A DNA stretch of 64,000 nucleotides from Triops longicaudatus (taxonomy: Eukaryota > Arthropoda > Branchiopoda > Notostraca > Triopsidae). The DNA lies in the NCBI GenBank assembly GCA_022885665.1, contig JAGQDJ010000070.1, positions 124,001-188,000 of the forward strand, read 5' to 3'. The translations under genes and the position numbers were made by a program. A model generated the notes under the pieces. That model was not told the DNA's origin. It did not search any database and worked only from the letters and a program-made list of their open reading frames with translations. Below are positions 35,306-48,400 of this stretch, in pieces; the first letter of the stretch is position 1; each line of letters starts with the position of its first letter.

Positions 35306-36902
35306 ACCACAAATGGGAGTTTAATCCTGATGATTATTCGTCATTCATGTAAGCCTGTACATCAGAACTGTAAGCGGTATGCAAAGATTCTTTTTCCCAG
35401 AAAACCAAGAAAATTACGCTTTTAACGGCGTGAAACACACACAACGCGAAATATGGTCCAAACTTGTTTCAGTTCACAATAATCGATAAGTATTAAAGTA
35501 TATCGACTCACTGCTATCGATATTTAACAACTTGGCGGTAAATTCAGATTTACGCCCTCCCCTCTCGCATTCAAATTTTGTTTATAACCATTTTTACGTA
35601 CAAAATCGTAACCTTTTCTTCCTGATATGATGTAGACCTTTATTTAACATACGTTTTGCCACTAATGCCAGATGTAGAATGACAAAAGTTGCAGAGAATG
35701 TGAACCAGATCTGTATGAAGATGTGGCGAAATCAGCAACTTAGGTACCTAAATTAATTTTGACCGAAGGACAAGAATTGACCTCGTTTCCGTTCTGGCAC
35801 GCACAGTCGCAAAAAAAAAAAAAATAAAAAAAAAATAAAGATGGCTGAGTTCGCTGCAAGATAGGGGAGTCTTGTATTAGACGCGGTACTGTTATGAATC
35901 CATTTGACTCATCCAGGTTGCATGCAGCAGGTTATTTTCGTAGTACTTTACATGCGTGCACTTCTAAACCGCACGTTTTGCGACAAGCACATCCGTTACG
36001 CTGTCTACGTAATAAATAAAAATTAAAAGATCAAAACTTAGCAAGTCGAGTACGAGTATTCCCGGTTTTTTATATATAAATTATGTTTACTAATCGGTAT
36101 AATTTTTCCGGTTACCAACGCAAGTCATTGCATGGCTCTGCGTTTTCTTTTTTTAATATATTAATTTTAACTGAAGTATTTGAATATCTCCCCTAGATTG
36201 CACTGAAGTGGAACGTTTTCCAAACAAAGAACTCTGCATAAGAACTTAGGTGAAACTTGATTCCCACAGAGTTTTTATCGTTTTTTCAGTTGGTTCCCTA
36301 GTTTGCTTTCTGGGCGGTAGCATCAGGCTTTCTTCTTTGGAGATCAACTTCTGAGACAAGACAAAGCGTCTGCGTTGTGCTGGGCCGTTTTGTGTATGCA
36401 GTTGAACATTGTTGTTTCTCTTACTGTCACAAACCCATCAATCGCATGTGCTAAGCCGTCAACTCAAAACCTAAAAACGCCTTTTCAGCGTCTTGAAACC
36501 ACATCGATCTACCCTCACCGAAAAGCTTGTGGTAAATAAACAAAAACTCCAAGAGGTTCCGGAAACCTCCCTAAAACCATTTTCCAAAAAAGCCTTTTTG
36601 ACCTTTGCAGGCGAAATCTCCGCTCTTGAGAAATCGCTTACTGCTGCACCACTATAAATAAGATTTCGCTGGCCTTCTTAACGTCTTGAGCTCCTTAAGG
36701 AAGCCACAGTGGCTGTTGTTAGCCTAGGTAAATATTTAGTTGGACAAACCCTCTTATAGTCGACAATAAAAAAAGGAATGGCAAATAAGAACGTTATTTA
36801 TGGCGTGTGTCATGTACAAAGGGATTACAGTTTTTAATTCGCATAAAAAAGATGCCCAACAATTGGCACATGGGTTATTCAGGCGAGAAATCTTCATTCC
36901 TG

Positions 36903-39900
36903 TCATCGCAGGAAAAAGGCAAGAGCAACAAGATACAAACTGGACGCAATAATGGTAGAGCTGCCCGAAGACTTTTCCTCGGATGCCACAATCACCTATA
37001 CAAAATATCAATTTAAGACATCGACAAACTATAGACTGACTGGAGTAAATGAAATATATAGAGTTGTTTTTTTTTTTAGGTTTACAATTAAAGAAGCGCA
37101 TTAGAACCTACCTCAATAAGTGGACCAGCAATTTCCTCGTTATCTGAAGCCAGTCGACATTGGTAAGTACCTGAATCACTAAACTGAGCGTCGTGGATCT
37201 GCAAATAAACAAAAAACAGACGCACGCAGCTTGTGTATACAAATCCAACACGGAAAGTAACTTAAGAAATGGATTTTGCACCGTCCGAAATTCCTCTCAG
37301 ACGTCTCGTTTACGGGAAAAAAGCGAGAAATTTCCTTACGGTTAACATGGAAGCTCCGTGAGAAAGAGTTAAACGAGGATCGTCTACCATCAGCGCTTCT
37401 CCATGAGAAATGAAGACATTGTTGTCGTTATCTAATTTCGAAACATTATTATTCAGCATTGAAATAGCGGATAGGAGCAGTTAGCGGCATGACTCATCAG
37501 AACTCAGCCGTCACGCAAGTGAAAAAAATGCTGAATACTACACCTTCCATGTCAAAGCGTTGCCAAATAAGCGGCATACTATGAATAGCGCTGTCCTTGT
37601 CATCGTTTCCAGCAAATAATCCCGTGTCGCAATGCAAACTGACCACGCCGCCTAAACTGACGTGGAGAATTTGAGAAGACGAGACAGAGGCTATGGATAC
37701 ACACGAAGCCAGATAAAAGGTGGCTGAACCTATTAAAAAAAAATCAAAGAATAAAACTCGGGTTTTAAGAGTCCATCAATTTACAATTTAATGAACGGCG
37801 ACCCCATGAGGCTTAACATCTTCGTATCCTTCGATCTGGCCACCAAGCTGATTTGAGTAGACAAGGAAAAATTTGCTGAGAGATTTTGTTAAGGACCGTT
37901 TTAAGTGGTGGGCCTGTTATATAGGGGGAAAACGAAAAAATCGAAAACCAAGAGGGTTTGTTCGGAGAAGTGTCAAGAGGTCAGCCTACTCTATCGATGA
38001 GGCCGTACTCGGCTTACAAAAGACTGTTTTCGCCGCCTCATCCCTCACATCACATGCCAAGTTAACAGTTGGCACAAGGGTGTTATATAGTTCGTAAGGG
38101 TGGTCTCCCTCCGCTCTCTCTCTTCGCCCCGCCAAATACTTTTCAAACTATTGTTAGACGGCCCGAGAAAACCTCGTAGTATTGGTGCCATTACCGAGTC
38201 AAACGTTGGCTGAGAAAAGAAAGCAGGAACACGAGTGCCAAAGAAAGGGTGCGAGGTTCAATGAGAGGAATGACTTGTTAAGTTGGACAATTTATGGGCT
38301 CTGCGATGGGGAGAAACATAAGGTCAAGCTTGTTACCTAATTTAGGAAAGCAGTGGCTCATCCTTTGCTCCTCACAATAGCCATAAAAGTGTCAATATCC
38401 GCGCAAACTGAGAATGCCATCAGCTACTGACTCTTGAGCAGTACTGGAGTGTTCAAATAAGCTAATAATACACGTGCCATTTCATACTTTAAAATTTTGA
38501 AATCCTCCTATACAGAAAATGAACTCTTTAAGAACTCGCATCTTCTTAAAGAGTCATTTCTTAAAAAATCGAAAACTATGAAAACGACGCCTTAACCAAA
38601 TTTATAAACGGAAAAATCTGAAACTACTACAAATCTCATGGAAGAAACAAAACCTCTTGGGCACAGGCCACTTTAATGCCCAATAAATTGCTATAAAAGT
38701 CTGGAAAAAAAAAGTCTGAAACAAGTTTCTCTGGCATCAACTAGTTCAGAAAGTACTAAATCTTGGTTAGAGGTGCAAGTAATCAAGAATTGTGCGGTGA
38801 GACAGGAGAAAAAGTGATTATACCTCTGATGCCTCGGTTTTGAGCCTCCTATGGTGTTAACACATTTACATAGGATAATTTGTCAGCAGGAAGCTGCATA
38901 AGCGCTATGGGAGGCTTTCTCACAATGGATTGCTCAGATTCTCTGGATTATACGACGTGCCACCTTTTAGGCCGTCTATGCTAAAAACGTCCAGATGGGA
39001 AGTGTGGATTACAATAGGAACCCGTACAGTATCTCCATAATTTTTAGGCACTTTATTAGGGCTTTTGGCCCTCAAAGAATCTCCAATTCATTCTTCGTCA
39101 GTCACCACCATATCAGGAACAACAAATTCCACGATAGGCTTGTCGCTTTCCATACAAATTGTTCGTACTACTTGCATAGGTGCGGAACGATTCCTATAAC
39201 CTAACTCACCATCCATCAACTATTGGTCACGCCATCTAACCCAGCCTCAACACTTCAACGAGGTCAAATTTTCCAGTGCGGCGAAAGCACTGCCGTATTT
39301 GGTCAACGTTTCCAGCATCCTTTCGCTTTTTGCATCTAATCTGCGTGTGCGAGCTACGAGCTGGGCTTGCGGGAAGCTATATAATCCGTTGCATGAAATA
39401 AAAAATGGGCAATTTTTGTTTCAAAAGATGACATTAACGAATGCAAAAAGAACGAGTTCTTGTTCTTGTCAAGACGGGGGGTTTTTGTTATTATTGACTA
39501 GCATCCCATACATGGCGTGCAGACGACCTTGATGATGGCCATCTCTTTGCTGGTTAAGAATGCAGTTTATGTTGCCAAAAACCCTTCTCAATTTCCTCGC
39601 CTCCCCACAAACCGCAAAAAAGAAAACACAGTGATACGACTAGGGAAAAAAGGGTTGAAATAAATAAAAAAAAAAACGGAATGGAAACTGTCTCGTCAGT
39701 TTAGTCATGTAAGGGAATGAGTGGAACGGAAATGGTGAAGTCAAGCTTCTTCTCGCGGTTGAGATTCGTTGGGCTTCTCGACCCTTTTCTTTTCTACCAT
39801 TTTCCCCAATCTGCATATGGATCTTTCCGCATCATTACTCACCGGCTCATTTTCACTGTTAAGCTGGGCATTTATATGAAAAGCTAAGAGAGTTTTATAG

Positions 39901-41440
39901 CTTCCCTACTCCAGGCGCAGCTAAAACCTTCCTGAAATGATGCACGGGACAATGCAGCTCCGAAAAAGGCCGAGTTGGGTGCTAAGCTGCCAACACAAAT
40001 TTCGTGTCACCAGGACATCCCTCAACTAGCGTAATAAATCTCATTGGAATACAATAGAGCCTCTAGTTATCCACTTCCTCTTTTGTTAGCTTACGTTCTT
40101 GGCTCTTTAGTGTCTTTTTTGGCTATTTGGTGGGGAAGCCCCCTTCTGAATCTGAAATACATAGCTTAGCCCGTTATACGCATATGTTTCCACAATTCAC
40201 AAATGTGGCCCTATCACATATCTTCCCATATCTATCACCGAACTTTTATGTATCGAGAAAGCAAATTTAGGCAGTGTTCGTTTCCCAATGACACGGTATT
40301 TGCATACGAAAGCCGAAAAATTGGTCCCTTTGGGGGGTCACAGGGAAGACAGGGTGCCAGAGCCCCTTAAAAAGGGGTGTCTATGGACTTTTATCTAATC
40401 TACTCCATCAAACTCCCTGTCACTTCTCTACATGAAATTCAGTAGAACAGGAGCGTTTCTTTTCAAAAGGAATAAGAAAAGACGTGCTTTGGTAAACGCT
40501 ATTCAAAAATCTTTCGCGTACCGTATTAACATAGTAGGCCTATTCATGTCTGTAGGTATGCGTGCACGGTCAGATCCTCGTTACATTTTCTGGCATTATA
40601 CACCCCGAGCCCAACCAACAATATATTCCGAAACATGAATTTAAAAAATCGGTTTCCATGAGACTCAAACTAACATTACCCCTTTCTGATTTGTTAAGCA
40701 CTGGTAAACATTTTTAGACTGAAACTCGACTACGCACAACTTGAATTGTCGAATCGAAAATGTCAATTATGTTTCATAAGAAAAATAACCTACAGTCCAG
40801 TCACACTCGTTATGATTGGATTTGTTTTGTAAAAAGCTTGTTTTTGATTTGTAAGAAGCTTAACAAAATATTTCTCTAGTCTGAACTCCTGTGAACTTTG
40901 CACTAATTGCACTCGAGCTTCAAATCTTTTCCACGAGCTACGTCAACGATGTCTTCGTGTTTATGGCCTATTCCATCTTTTTTATTGAGTATCTGCATCT
41001 AGCCAATTAAGTTTCATCGAAGGCTTAAGGGTAGCTTTTTAGGGATGGGTAAATGCACTAACAGGGTTAAGGAGGGTCAGGGGCTTTAAAATGAGATTTA
41101 AAACGCAAGTTTTGTGAGAGTTTAGCTGGAAGCAGTCATTCGCACATGTGCCGAGGTCGCTTGCCAGGGCAAGTTTTAAGTTGTGGTTGAGATACAAAAA
41201 AAGCAAGAAATAAATAAGGAAAAGAACTTCCAATCTGTTTCTTTCCCTGGACTCATTTGCATAACAACTTGACGTTTGGTTGATGACTATCGTGCGAGAA
41301 GGGCAGCCCGGGACGCACGAGTCTATGCAACTTTGTCCTTACTGTAACTTGATGCATAAAAAATGAAACTAAAACATTCAGAAACCTGGGATACATCACT
41401 TACCAGTTAAGAGGAGAACTAGTAGTCCAAAGGAGTTCAT
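36903..41440 (-). CDS. small single-Ig-domain, probably GPI-anchored surface protein
   Basis: Exons (minus strand): 41440..41404, 37729..37544, 37431..37340, 37198..37112 and 36995..36903. They join in phase to 495 nt (164 aa). Exon 1 gives MNSFGLLVLLLTG, a signal peptide that continues into exon 2 (SATFYLASCVSIASV). The Ig domain follows with GGVVSLHCDTG, PLIWQRFD, RLTLSHGASMLT and FSDSGTYQCRLAS, so both cysteines, the core Trp and the D.G.Y.C motif are present. The last exon encodes VIVASEEKSSGSS then TIIASSLYLVALAFFLR and stop. A small-residue cluster followed by a hydrophobic end with no cytoplasmic tail is typical of a GPI-attachment signal. Size and layout resemble Thy-1 (one IgV, GPI), but I see no specific sequence match and no named family. 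Intron 1 is 3.7 kb and the others are 112-141 nt. It is convergent with Dscam. Confidence 0.75.
37730..41403 (-). other. 3.7-kb intron 1 of the small Ig gene
   Basis: The interval separates the signal-peptide exon from the Ig exons. No Ig-like or other domain-coding ORF was seen on either strand and no clear mobile element was recognised. Confidence 0.5.
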
Positions 41441-42816
41441 GGTTGCACTCGAGCTGGGTTTTCACTGGAAGAAACTTCAGTTTTTTTTCTCAAGTAAAAA
41501 AACTATACAGAATCTCTTGAGAACTTTGTACACACACTACTTGCACCGCTTTACATGTTCTCTGGCCAACTGCTGAACCCCAACTGCCAGAAGGAAACCT
41601 ATGCAGAAATCATCTCATCCTGCTCTCTCCTTCATACTCGTACAAGAGATTCCTCCCATTTTCACCCTACTCGTTCCCCCTCCCACCCTTTACCAGAATC
41701 AGACGATTGTGAAGTGCGAGATGGGAGGTCTGGTTAGAGGATAATGAAAGGCGGGCTCTAGCACTGATTCATGAAAAAAGGTACGGGAAATTTGCAAAGC
41801 AGCCAAATATGGCTAAGAAGGCTGGAAGCTACTCCAATCAAAGAGCTAATTTTATGACTCTTTTATGAACATTTTATGGAAATCAGATTTGTCAAAACCA
41901 TAGATGATGTAGGGAGGCAATGGGGAGGAGCTAAAACAAGATTTGATACCAAATTAGTAAGCTTCGGGAAAATAAAGCTCGTAAATCTTTTTGAAATACG
42001 TTTCCAATGGGTGTCAAATCTTTATATAATTACTTTGCTTATGTTGTGAGAATGAAGGCATAATTTCCAAGGAAGGATAAACTTCGCTCAAAAAGTTGCT
42101 TGTAAGAAATGGAATGATAAGTTGCATGTTAGAAAAGCTTGCCAGATTTGCGCAATGATTTGTAATAAGGTTTACGGTGATGTGAACATTAAATATTACG
42201 AAACGAATACGTATCGTCTCGGATTTTCGCTTACTGATTTTTGCACGTATCGAACGATTTACTGTGAGCAAATTACGTGGATTACGCGGCTGTTTTTACA
42301 TGCCTAATGAGAGTACGCTTAGGATTGCCACGCCCATTAGAGAACTCCGTGTGTTCAACTGCCGAACAGTTCAATGAAGAGTGGACAAAAAGAAAACTGG
42401 CCCGTCATCATGGGATAGCGTAGCCGGCCTCGAGTTCGATAAAAAGACCCTTGATGATTCCTCCAAGTCCACACTACACCTCATCACAATTCTTACCGTG
42501 ATGCCATATTGGGCATAAATAAACACGCCTCTTTAAATCCGTGAATCTTATACAAGGTGAAATAGCTTCTCTCGCAAGCTACGCCCATTCAAGGATTAGA
42601 AATTTCAAGTCCCGTCGATTTAGACTTGCGTAAGACGCAAAATGATTCTTCTCTATTAAAAAAAAAAAAAAATGGAGAGAGATTCTTTTGTGAAAAATAT
42701 ACTTGTGAAATCCAATCTCTGGTCACACTTACACAAAATATGTCACGGTCCGAAAAAGAAATCGGCTTAAATATCAATTCCATAAAAACCGCGTGTTCGA
42801 CATTTACAAAAGACAT
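41441..42816. other. region between the small Ig gene and the 3' end of PLC-epsilon
   Basis: About 1.4 kb between the start of the Ig gene and the stop of the PLC-epsilon gene, both on the minus strand. It must contain the PLC-epsilon 3' UTR and the promoter of the Ig gene. An A14-class homopolymer lies near 42659-42672. No coding sequence was recognised. Confidence 0.5.
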
Positions 42817-45408
42817 CTAACGGAGAAATTTGAGTCGACGTAAAAACACACTTGACTTGTCCTGATTGAGTTGGAGCTCGGACTGAGCTCGGGATTGTTC
42901 ATTCAACAACACCGATCCCTTCTCTCCACCCATGTCCGGATGATGCGTGGATCCAATAAACCCCGGATCGCTATACATCTCTTTGACTTGCACTTTGGGG
43001 CCATTCTTCACCTTCTTACTGAACAACGACGACGCCCGGAAGATGGCCAGCTTCTTTAGCACCGTTTCGGACCCAGTAATCCCCACCAACATCTTGCTCG
43101 ATCTTTCGATACAAAATCGGCCCGTGGTGGCCCACCGGGCCTGGGTTTGGTACACGATCTCTTCGTCCGCCATGACACGTCGCTGCTGGTCGCGTTCTTC
43201 CACCAGCACGTACTGCCAAAACTCGTCTGCACTCTGACGCGACTTGGACAAGGCTTGGAACAACACCTCCCGCGCAGTGGCCGTTACCGGGCTCTTCAAA
43301 ATTGCGTACGGGATCTCGGGCGACACGTTATGGACGCACACCAAGAACCGCTCCTCGTTTGCGTCCAAATCGCTGTCGAAATCCAGAGACACGGTCGGGT
43401 ACTTCCCCTTGACCGACGACAACCACGCTCGGAAGCTGGGATCTTCCACGATCTTCTTCAAGATAAACTTGCCCTCGCCTGCCCACCGCGACTGGGCTTC
43501 TAATAACCGTTCGTCATGGGCCAAAACGCGCTGCACCGGGGGGGCCAGCTTGTGGGCTTCGTCCCAGCCACGGTTAACTTCTTCCAATAAAAGGTAATTC
43601 TGGAACCGGTTTTCCTGCGGTGGTAGCAGGCACTTGGCCAAGGCTTGCCGGATACCGTCCGCGGCTGTGCACTCCTGCGTTACTTTGATGATCACCTGCT
43701 CGGTGCCCGTCGCCAGTGAGCGAGTGTCGATCACCAGGAAAAACATTTTCCGTTTAATCTGCGGCGAATCTGCCACAGGAACCGAAGTTTCGGCCGGCGT
43801 GGCCAGCGTCTCTTCCTCCAAACTCGAGTGAATGCACAACGACGCTAGGGGCAATACTTGGTTCATCAAATTGCACAACGGTAAGTGCCGGTAACCGGGC
43901 CGTAAGTCCTTGATCGGTACCACTCGTTGCGCTGTAACGGTATTGCTGCTTAAATCCGTGACGCAAAACCTTAAAAACGCTAAGTCAAGGAAAGCTATAG
44001 TGAACTGGAAGGTTTCGTTGAACACGGGGTTCAGGGCGTTACGGGGTACTAGCCGGGTTTTGTGTTTGACCGAGTCGACCGGGACGCCGATAATCTCGAG
44101 GTCGATAATCGGGTTACCGTTGGGATTAGGACACAGAAATTGGCCCGAAATGATGGTTAACTGCAGCTGCCAGGCGTGGATGCCGTCAAAGACCTTGTTC
44201 CAGGGGTTAAACCGGCGGTACATCACATTCCCGCGGTCCCACATCAACGCAGGCTTGAGGACGTACCCGGTATTGGCTCTGGATTGGAAAAAGGCTTGGT
44301 TAACGTGCAACGCCGAGTCTTGCGTTTGGTAGTTCAGAGCCACCATTTGGATCCCGACGGCCCAGAAAAAGACTGGATTGAAATTCGAGCTGTCTATGCG
44401 CATCGCGGCCGGGTACGTGCGAATCAGCTGCGTTTCGGTATGCGCGACGATGGTGACAGGCTGTTTGCGACACAGCTTTTTGGCCGTGTTCTCGTTAATG
44501 GAACAGCATTCAAACACCGTCGCGGCACTTGGTAGCGTGGTGGTAAAGGTTGGTGCGAGGGCGCTTACCACCACGGTGGGCGGTCTCAAAGGCAACGGCT
44601 TGAATTCTCTGAATTTGGTCGCCTGGCAATAAGTGACTAACGCCGAGAGTTCGGGCGCGATCTGGGGCTGCGTTTGCACTTTTCTGCGGCGGGCAAATCC
44701 GTCGATGACATCATCATCCAGCGGAGGCGGGCAGCTGGACGAGTATTCTAACCGCGACGGCGACTTCCGGTGCGACGGACTCTGGTTCTGCAACGCGACA
44801 AACTGACTCATGGTGTTTTTCCCGGAGTCTTGGCTGGAAATCGAGTCAGACCGACCACCTTGGGACAAGGATTTCTTCAGGGGGCGTTTCTTGAAGGATT
44901 TGGAGGATTCCGGGTCGGTACCCTCGCTGGGCGAATCGCCCGATCCGCCCAAGGTCGTTTTCATGAGTGGCGGAATGGCGACAACGAGCTTCTTATTTTT
45001 TATCAGAAATCGATGTTTCAGTTGGGCAGGCGAAGGTAAACGGGCTTCTTCAGTGAAATCCGAGTCAAAGAGAAACCTTGAAACCAGCCGGTCACCGAGG
45101 ACTCGCTGTAAACGAGAAACGTGTTAAAATATTGTCCCGATTCGGAAGACAAAGGAGGCTGGGTGTAAGGAGGACCGTAAAAGTACTTGGAATATGGCTG
45201 CCATTGTTTGCTGTTGGGCAATACTGCAATGGTTCTCTATGGAGAGGATGACCGGGTAAGGAGACACCGTAAAAGCGTGGCGGGCAATCGCTTCGACGAC
45301 AGGCAACAAAGGAACTTTGGTCGTTAAGGTATGACCGTGATAGATTAACGGCCCATCGTCACCGTCCCAGCAATCCAACTCCACACAGCGACAGCCCGTT
45401 AACAGCAC
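42817..45408 (-). CDS. PLCE1: PLC-epsilon exons 15-16: rest of X domain, Y domain, C2, RA1 and RA2
   Basis: Exon 15 supplies CRCVELDCWDGDDGPLIYHG (metal ligands) and ILSIENHCSIAQQQT (second catalytic His). Exon 16 (2289 nt) is a single large exon. It carries the X end (LPSPAQLKHRFLIKNKKLVV), a Ser-rich X-Y linker and Y (PELSALVTYCQATKFREF; RIDSSNFNPVFFWAVGIQMV; GYVLKPALMWD; about residues 1303-1443). C2 follows (LTIISGQFLCPN, NPVFNETFQF; about 1460-1575), then RA1 (about 1605-1705, ending AQSRWAGEGKFILK) and RA2 (about 1738-1822, with FLVCVHNVSPEIPYAILK and TQARWATTGRFCIE). The two RA domains bind Ras/Rap in this family. The stop is TAG at 42819-42817. Confidence 0.95.
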
Positions 45409-48400
45409 CTACGGTAAATACACAAACGTCTGAGTTATAACGGCCATAAAAACGTTGTCCACTCTGTCACTCTGGTTCATAAAACCCTTCGCTCGCAGGA
45501 GCAATAGTTCGGTGAAATTGTTTATCAAGCCACGTAGAAAGTCACAATACTTCAAACACATAAGTTTGAGTTTGTTTAAAACGCAAGAAGGGCCTTTGAC
45601 TGTGTGAAGGAAAAGGAACATGTTCTTACGCAATCTACGTAAACACGTAAAACAACTTCACCAGGGGGCTCGAAAGGCTACAATCGTAAAACCATCCAAA
45701 ACACACAACTGCAGAAATCCCACCTTCACTTTCTTAGCCTCCTTGGTCTTTAATAACATTCTGGGCCAATGGCACTGTTGAAGTTTAACTTTCTTTATTT
45801 TTTTCAAAAAAATAAATATTTGAAATTCCAACCTCAGACACTACAAGTTATTTTTGTGGTGTTCACCCTGGTTTGTGTAAAAAGAACTTGACGAAACCAA
45901 AAACAATCGAATTTGTGAATTTTACGGCAGTATCAGCTTAAGAATTCATGTAGAAAAGGCCAAAAAAAAAAAAAGCCATAGAAGGTCAAAACTGACAAAA
46001 AACTCCACCAAATGCCAGACATGGGTCACTAAATCCCTTCGTAACCCTTCAACTAGCCTTATAGGTACATGCACCCCTATGGAGAACCCTTTCCCTAAGC
46101 AAACCACCCGTAAAGAAATTGTCTGCCTTGATTTCAAGTCACCATAATAGGAAAAAAGCTTGCCCAAAGGTTAACGTGCAAAAGAGAGCCTAGAAACGAC
46201 TAACATTGGTACGTAAAATTAATTTAGTTACGACAATTTTACTATAATACGAGAACGTAACAAATTCGAAAAGAATTTTTCAAAAAGATACCGTTTCTCA
46301 AACTACTTTAATCGTAATTATTATAACATTTACGCTAAATTATTATTGACTACCTTAGCTCTTAACACGGAAAGCGAGACCAAACAGAATGTCCTGTGAT
46401 TTGACATGTATTTACATACGAACGAAGAAAAGACGCGGGAAATTGATTCACTGTCTTTGTCAAATAAGGCGAAACGTATGAATGCACACAAAAAACAAGT
46501 GAAGATCACTTCTGACACGTCTTGCAAGACGTGATCTTCAGTTGATTACATCGTTTTGTCTTACATCTGCACGCGTTTTACCGATTTGAGTACGGAGAAG
46601 TGAAAATCAGTTACTGCTGCACGCGTGCTCAAACAAAGCTACCTTCTAGTTCAAGGGGTTTTGTTGCACCCCGAGCATTGTGAAATCTGTATTGCGCAGG
46701 GTCTCGGAAGCATTATACAAGGTGAAAAAGACAAAGAAAAATTAAATTTTGAATCCTACCCCAGTTAAGGTAAATTAACAAATCACTAGAATTATCAGTT
46801 TCAGTTTTAAGTTATATATTACTGCAATTGATTATTAAAATTAGTATTTAGTACATTATTTTCTATACCGAGCTTTCAAGGAAAAAAATCAATGATAATT
46901 TACTATAAATATCTAAAAGTACTTAAAATTTCAATCCAATTGTCTGATTGAAATTAATGCTGAAAAGTGAATGGATTTAATGAGTGGAATTAAGGAGTGT
47001 TGCAGTGATTGTAAACGCACTTGACTGTAGACGTCGGCCGACGATTCTCCTTTAAGCTGATGGCCGGTTAAGTACGTATTATGCGACGAAGCGATGTAAT
47101 AATGGGACAAGGGCTGATCCATTGACATGTTGTGCTCCTTCCTCGTTTCCGACAAATAAGCCACATTGGATTCATGGCTCAAGTATTGCACGAAGCCTTC
47201 GTAGGATAAACAACCATGGGACCGGGCAATGGCGTGTGGTTCACGACGCTAATAGGAAATGACATGTTATTCCCTTCCGGCCTGTTCCTCTCCCCAAAGA
47301 CTTAATAAACATAAAAAATATCCGTCAAAACGCATGAATTCTATTATGCCCTCTACTTAAATATCTCTTCCCAAAAATGCTCTATTCCAGAAAGTAAAAA
47401 AACATCCAGAGATTACGAAGAATGCTACTGATTCTGCTCTCCATAAAAAAATAATAAAAAAAAAATAAAGAGAAAAGTCGAGATTCGAGAGAAAACTAAA
47501 TTGACAATGAAAATTTCTTAACAGATTTAAATCTTAGTACGATAACTTTACTCAACAAGAGTTCAGACCGTGAATTATATATTCATCTTTCCAATCTTAG
47601 TTCACGATTTTACCTTTTTATCTCTTTACCGATTTTTTTTCGATTTCAAAATTGTATCCACGAAAATGCGTGCGAGTAGTTTCAATAACAGTTGGAGATA
47701 AAAAAAAAAGTGAAGTGCTGTTACTTGAATCAGCTGCTGAACGGCAGCCGGTGCCAGCGTTTCGTGCTGTTCCACTTGTAAAAATTTGATGAAATTTTCT
47801 AAAGTGAGCACGGTAGCTGGAGGGGACGACTGACCTAGAACCAAACGTTGGTTAACACACGTTCTTTCTCGTTTTTTAGCTGTTTTGATTAATAGACGGA
47901 GGCAGAAGGAACTTGCCTAAGGTAAGACAAATGGACGTGATATTAAAAGGCGTAGGAGTGGCCCACTTCGCGAATATTCCTTGAAGGTCGTTTCTCAAGC
48001 TCACTCTGTGGAAAACCAAAGGAAAAATCGTGAACACGAGACAATGTACCCGCAATATACTGCACCACAACCCCAGCTTTATTAAATCCTGAATAAGTGG
48101 ATTTTATCTCGCTTTACTAGAACAAATTAAAATTAAGCCCCTACAAAAAGCTAAAAAATATTTTAAACTATTTATTGGCGGTTAACGCAATCGGAATTAA
48201 GCTGTAACAAAAACAACCGTTAAAGAACAGTCTGTTTCTAACAAAAGTAAGCTTGGAGGGTAGTTTAGGAGGGGTGTGGGGCGGGTAAGTTACTGCTTTT
48301 GTTGATTAAGTTTCCGGGTCACCGGGTACACATGTAATTTTACGTCTGCAACAACGGACCATAAGATGTCATGCCCAGACATACCAAACAAGTCAACAAA

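Larger units (their letters stand above)
33835..36902. other. Dscam 3' UTR and convergent intergenic region
   Basis: The Dscam 3' UTR occupies the start, then a tRNA-derived SINE at 34734-34972 and a G-rich repeat end at 35268-35305. The rest is AT-rich DNA with no supported gene. The right end contains the 3' UTR of the minus-strand Ig gene, whose polyadenylation signal I could not fix. Confidence 0.5.

Noticed and set aside
38995..40638. Short plus-strand ORFs within the large intron of the small Ig gene
   Set aside because: Each is 60-77 codons with no domain, no splice pairing and no codon-use signal.
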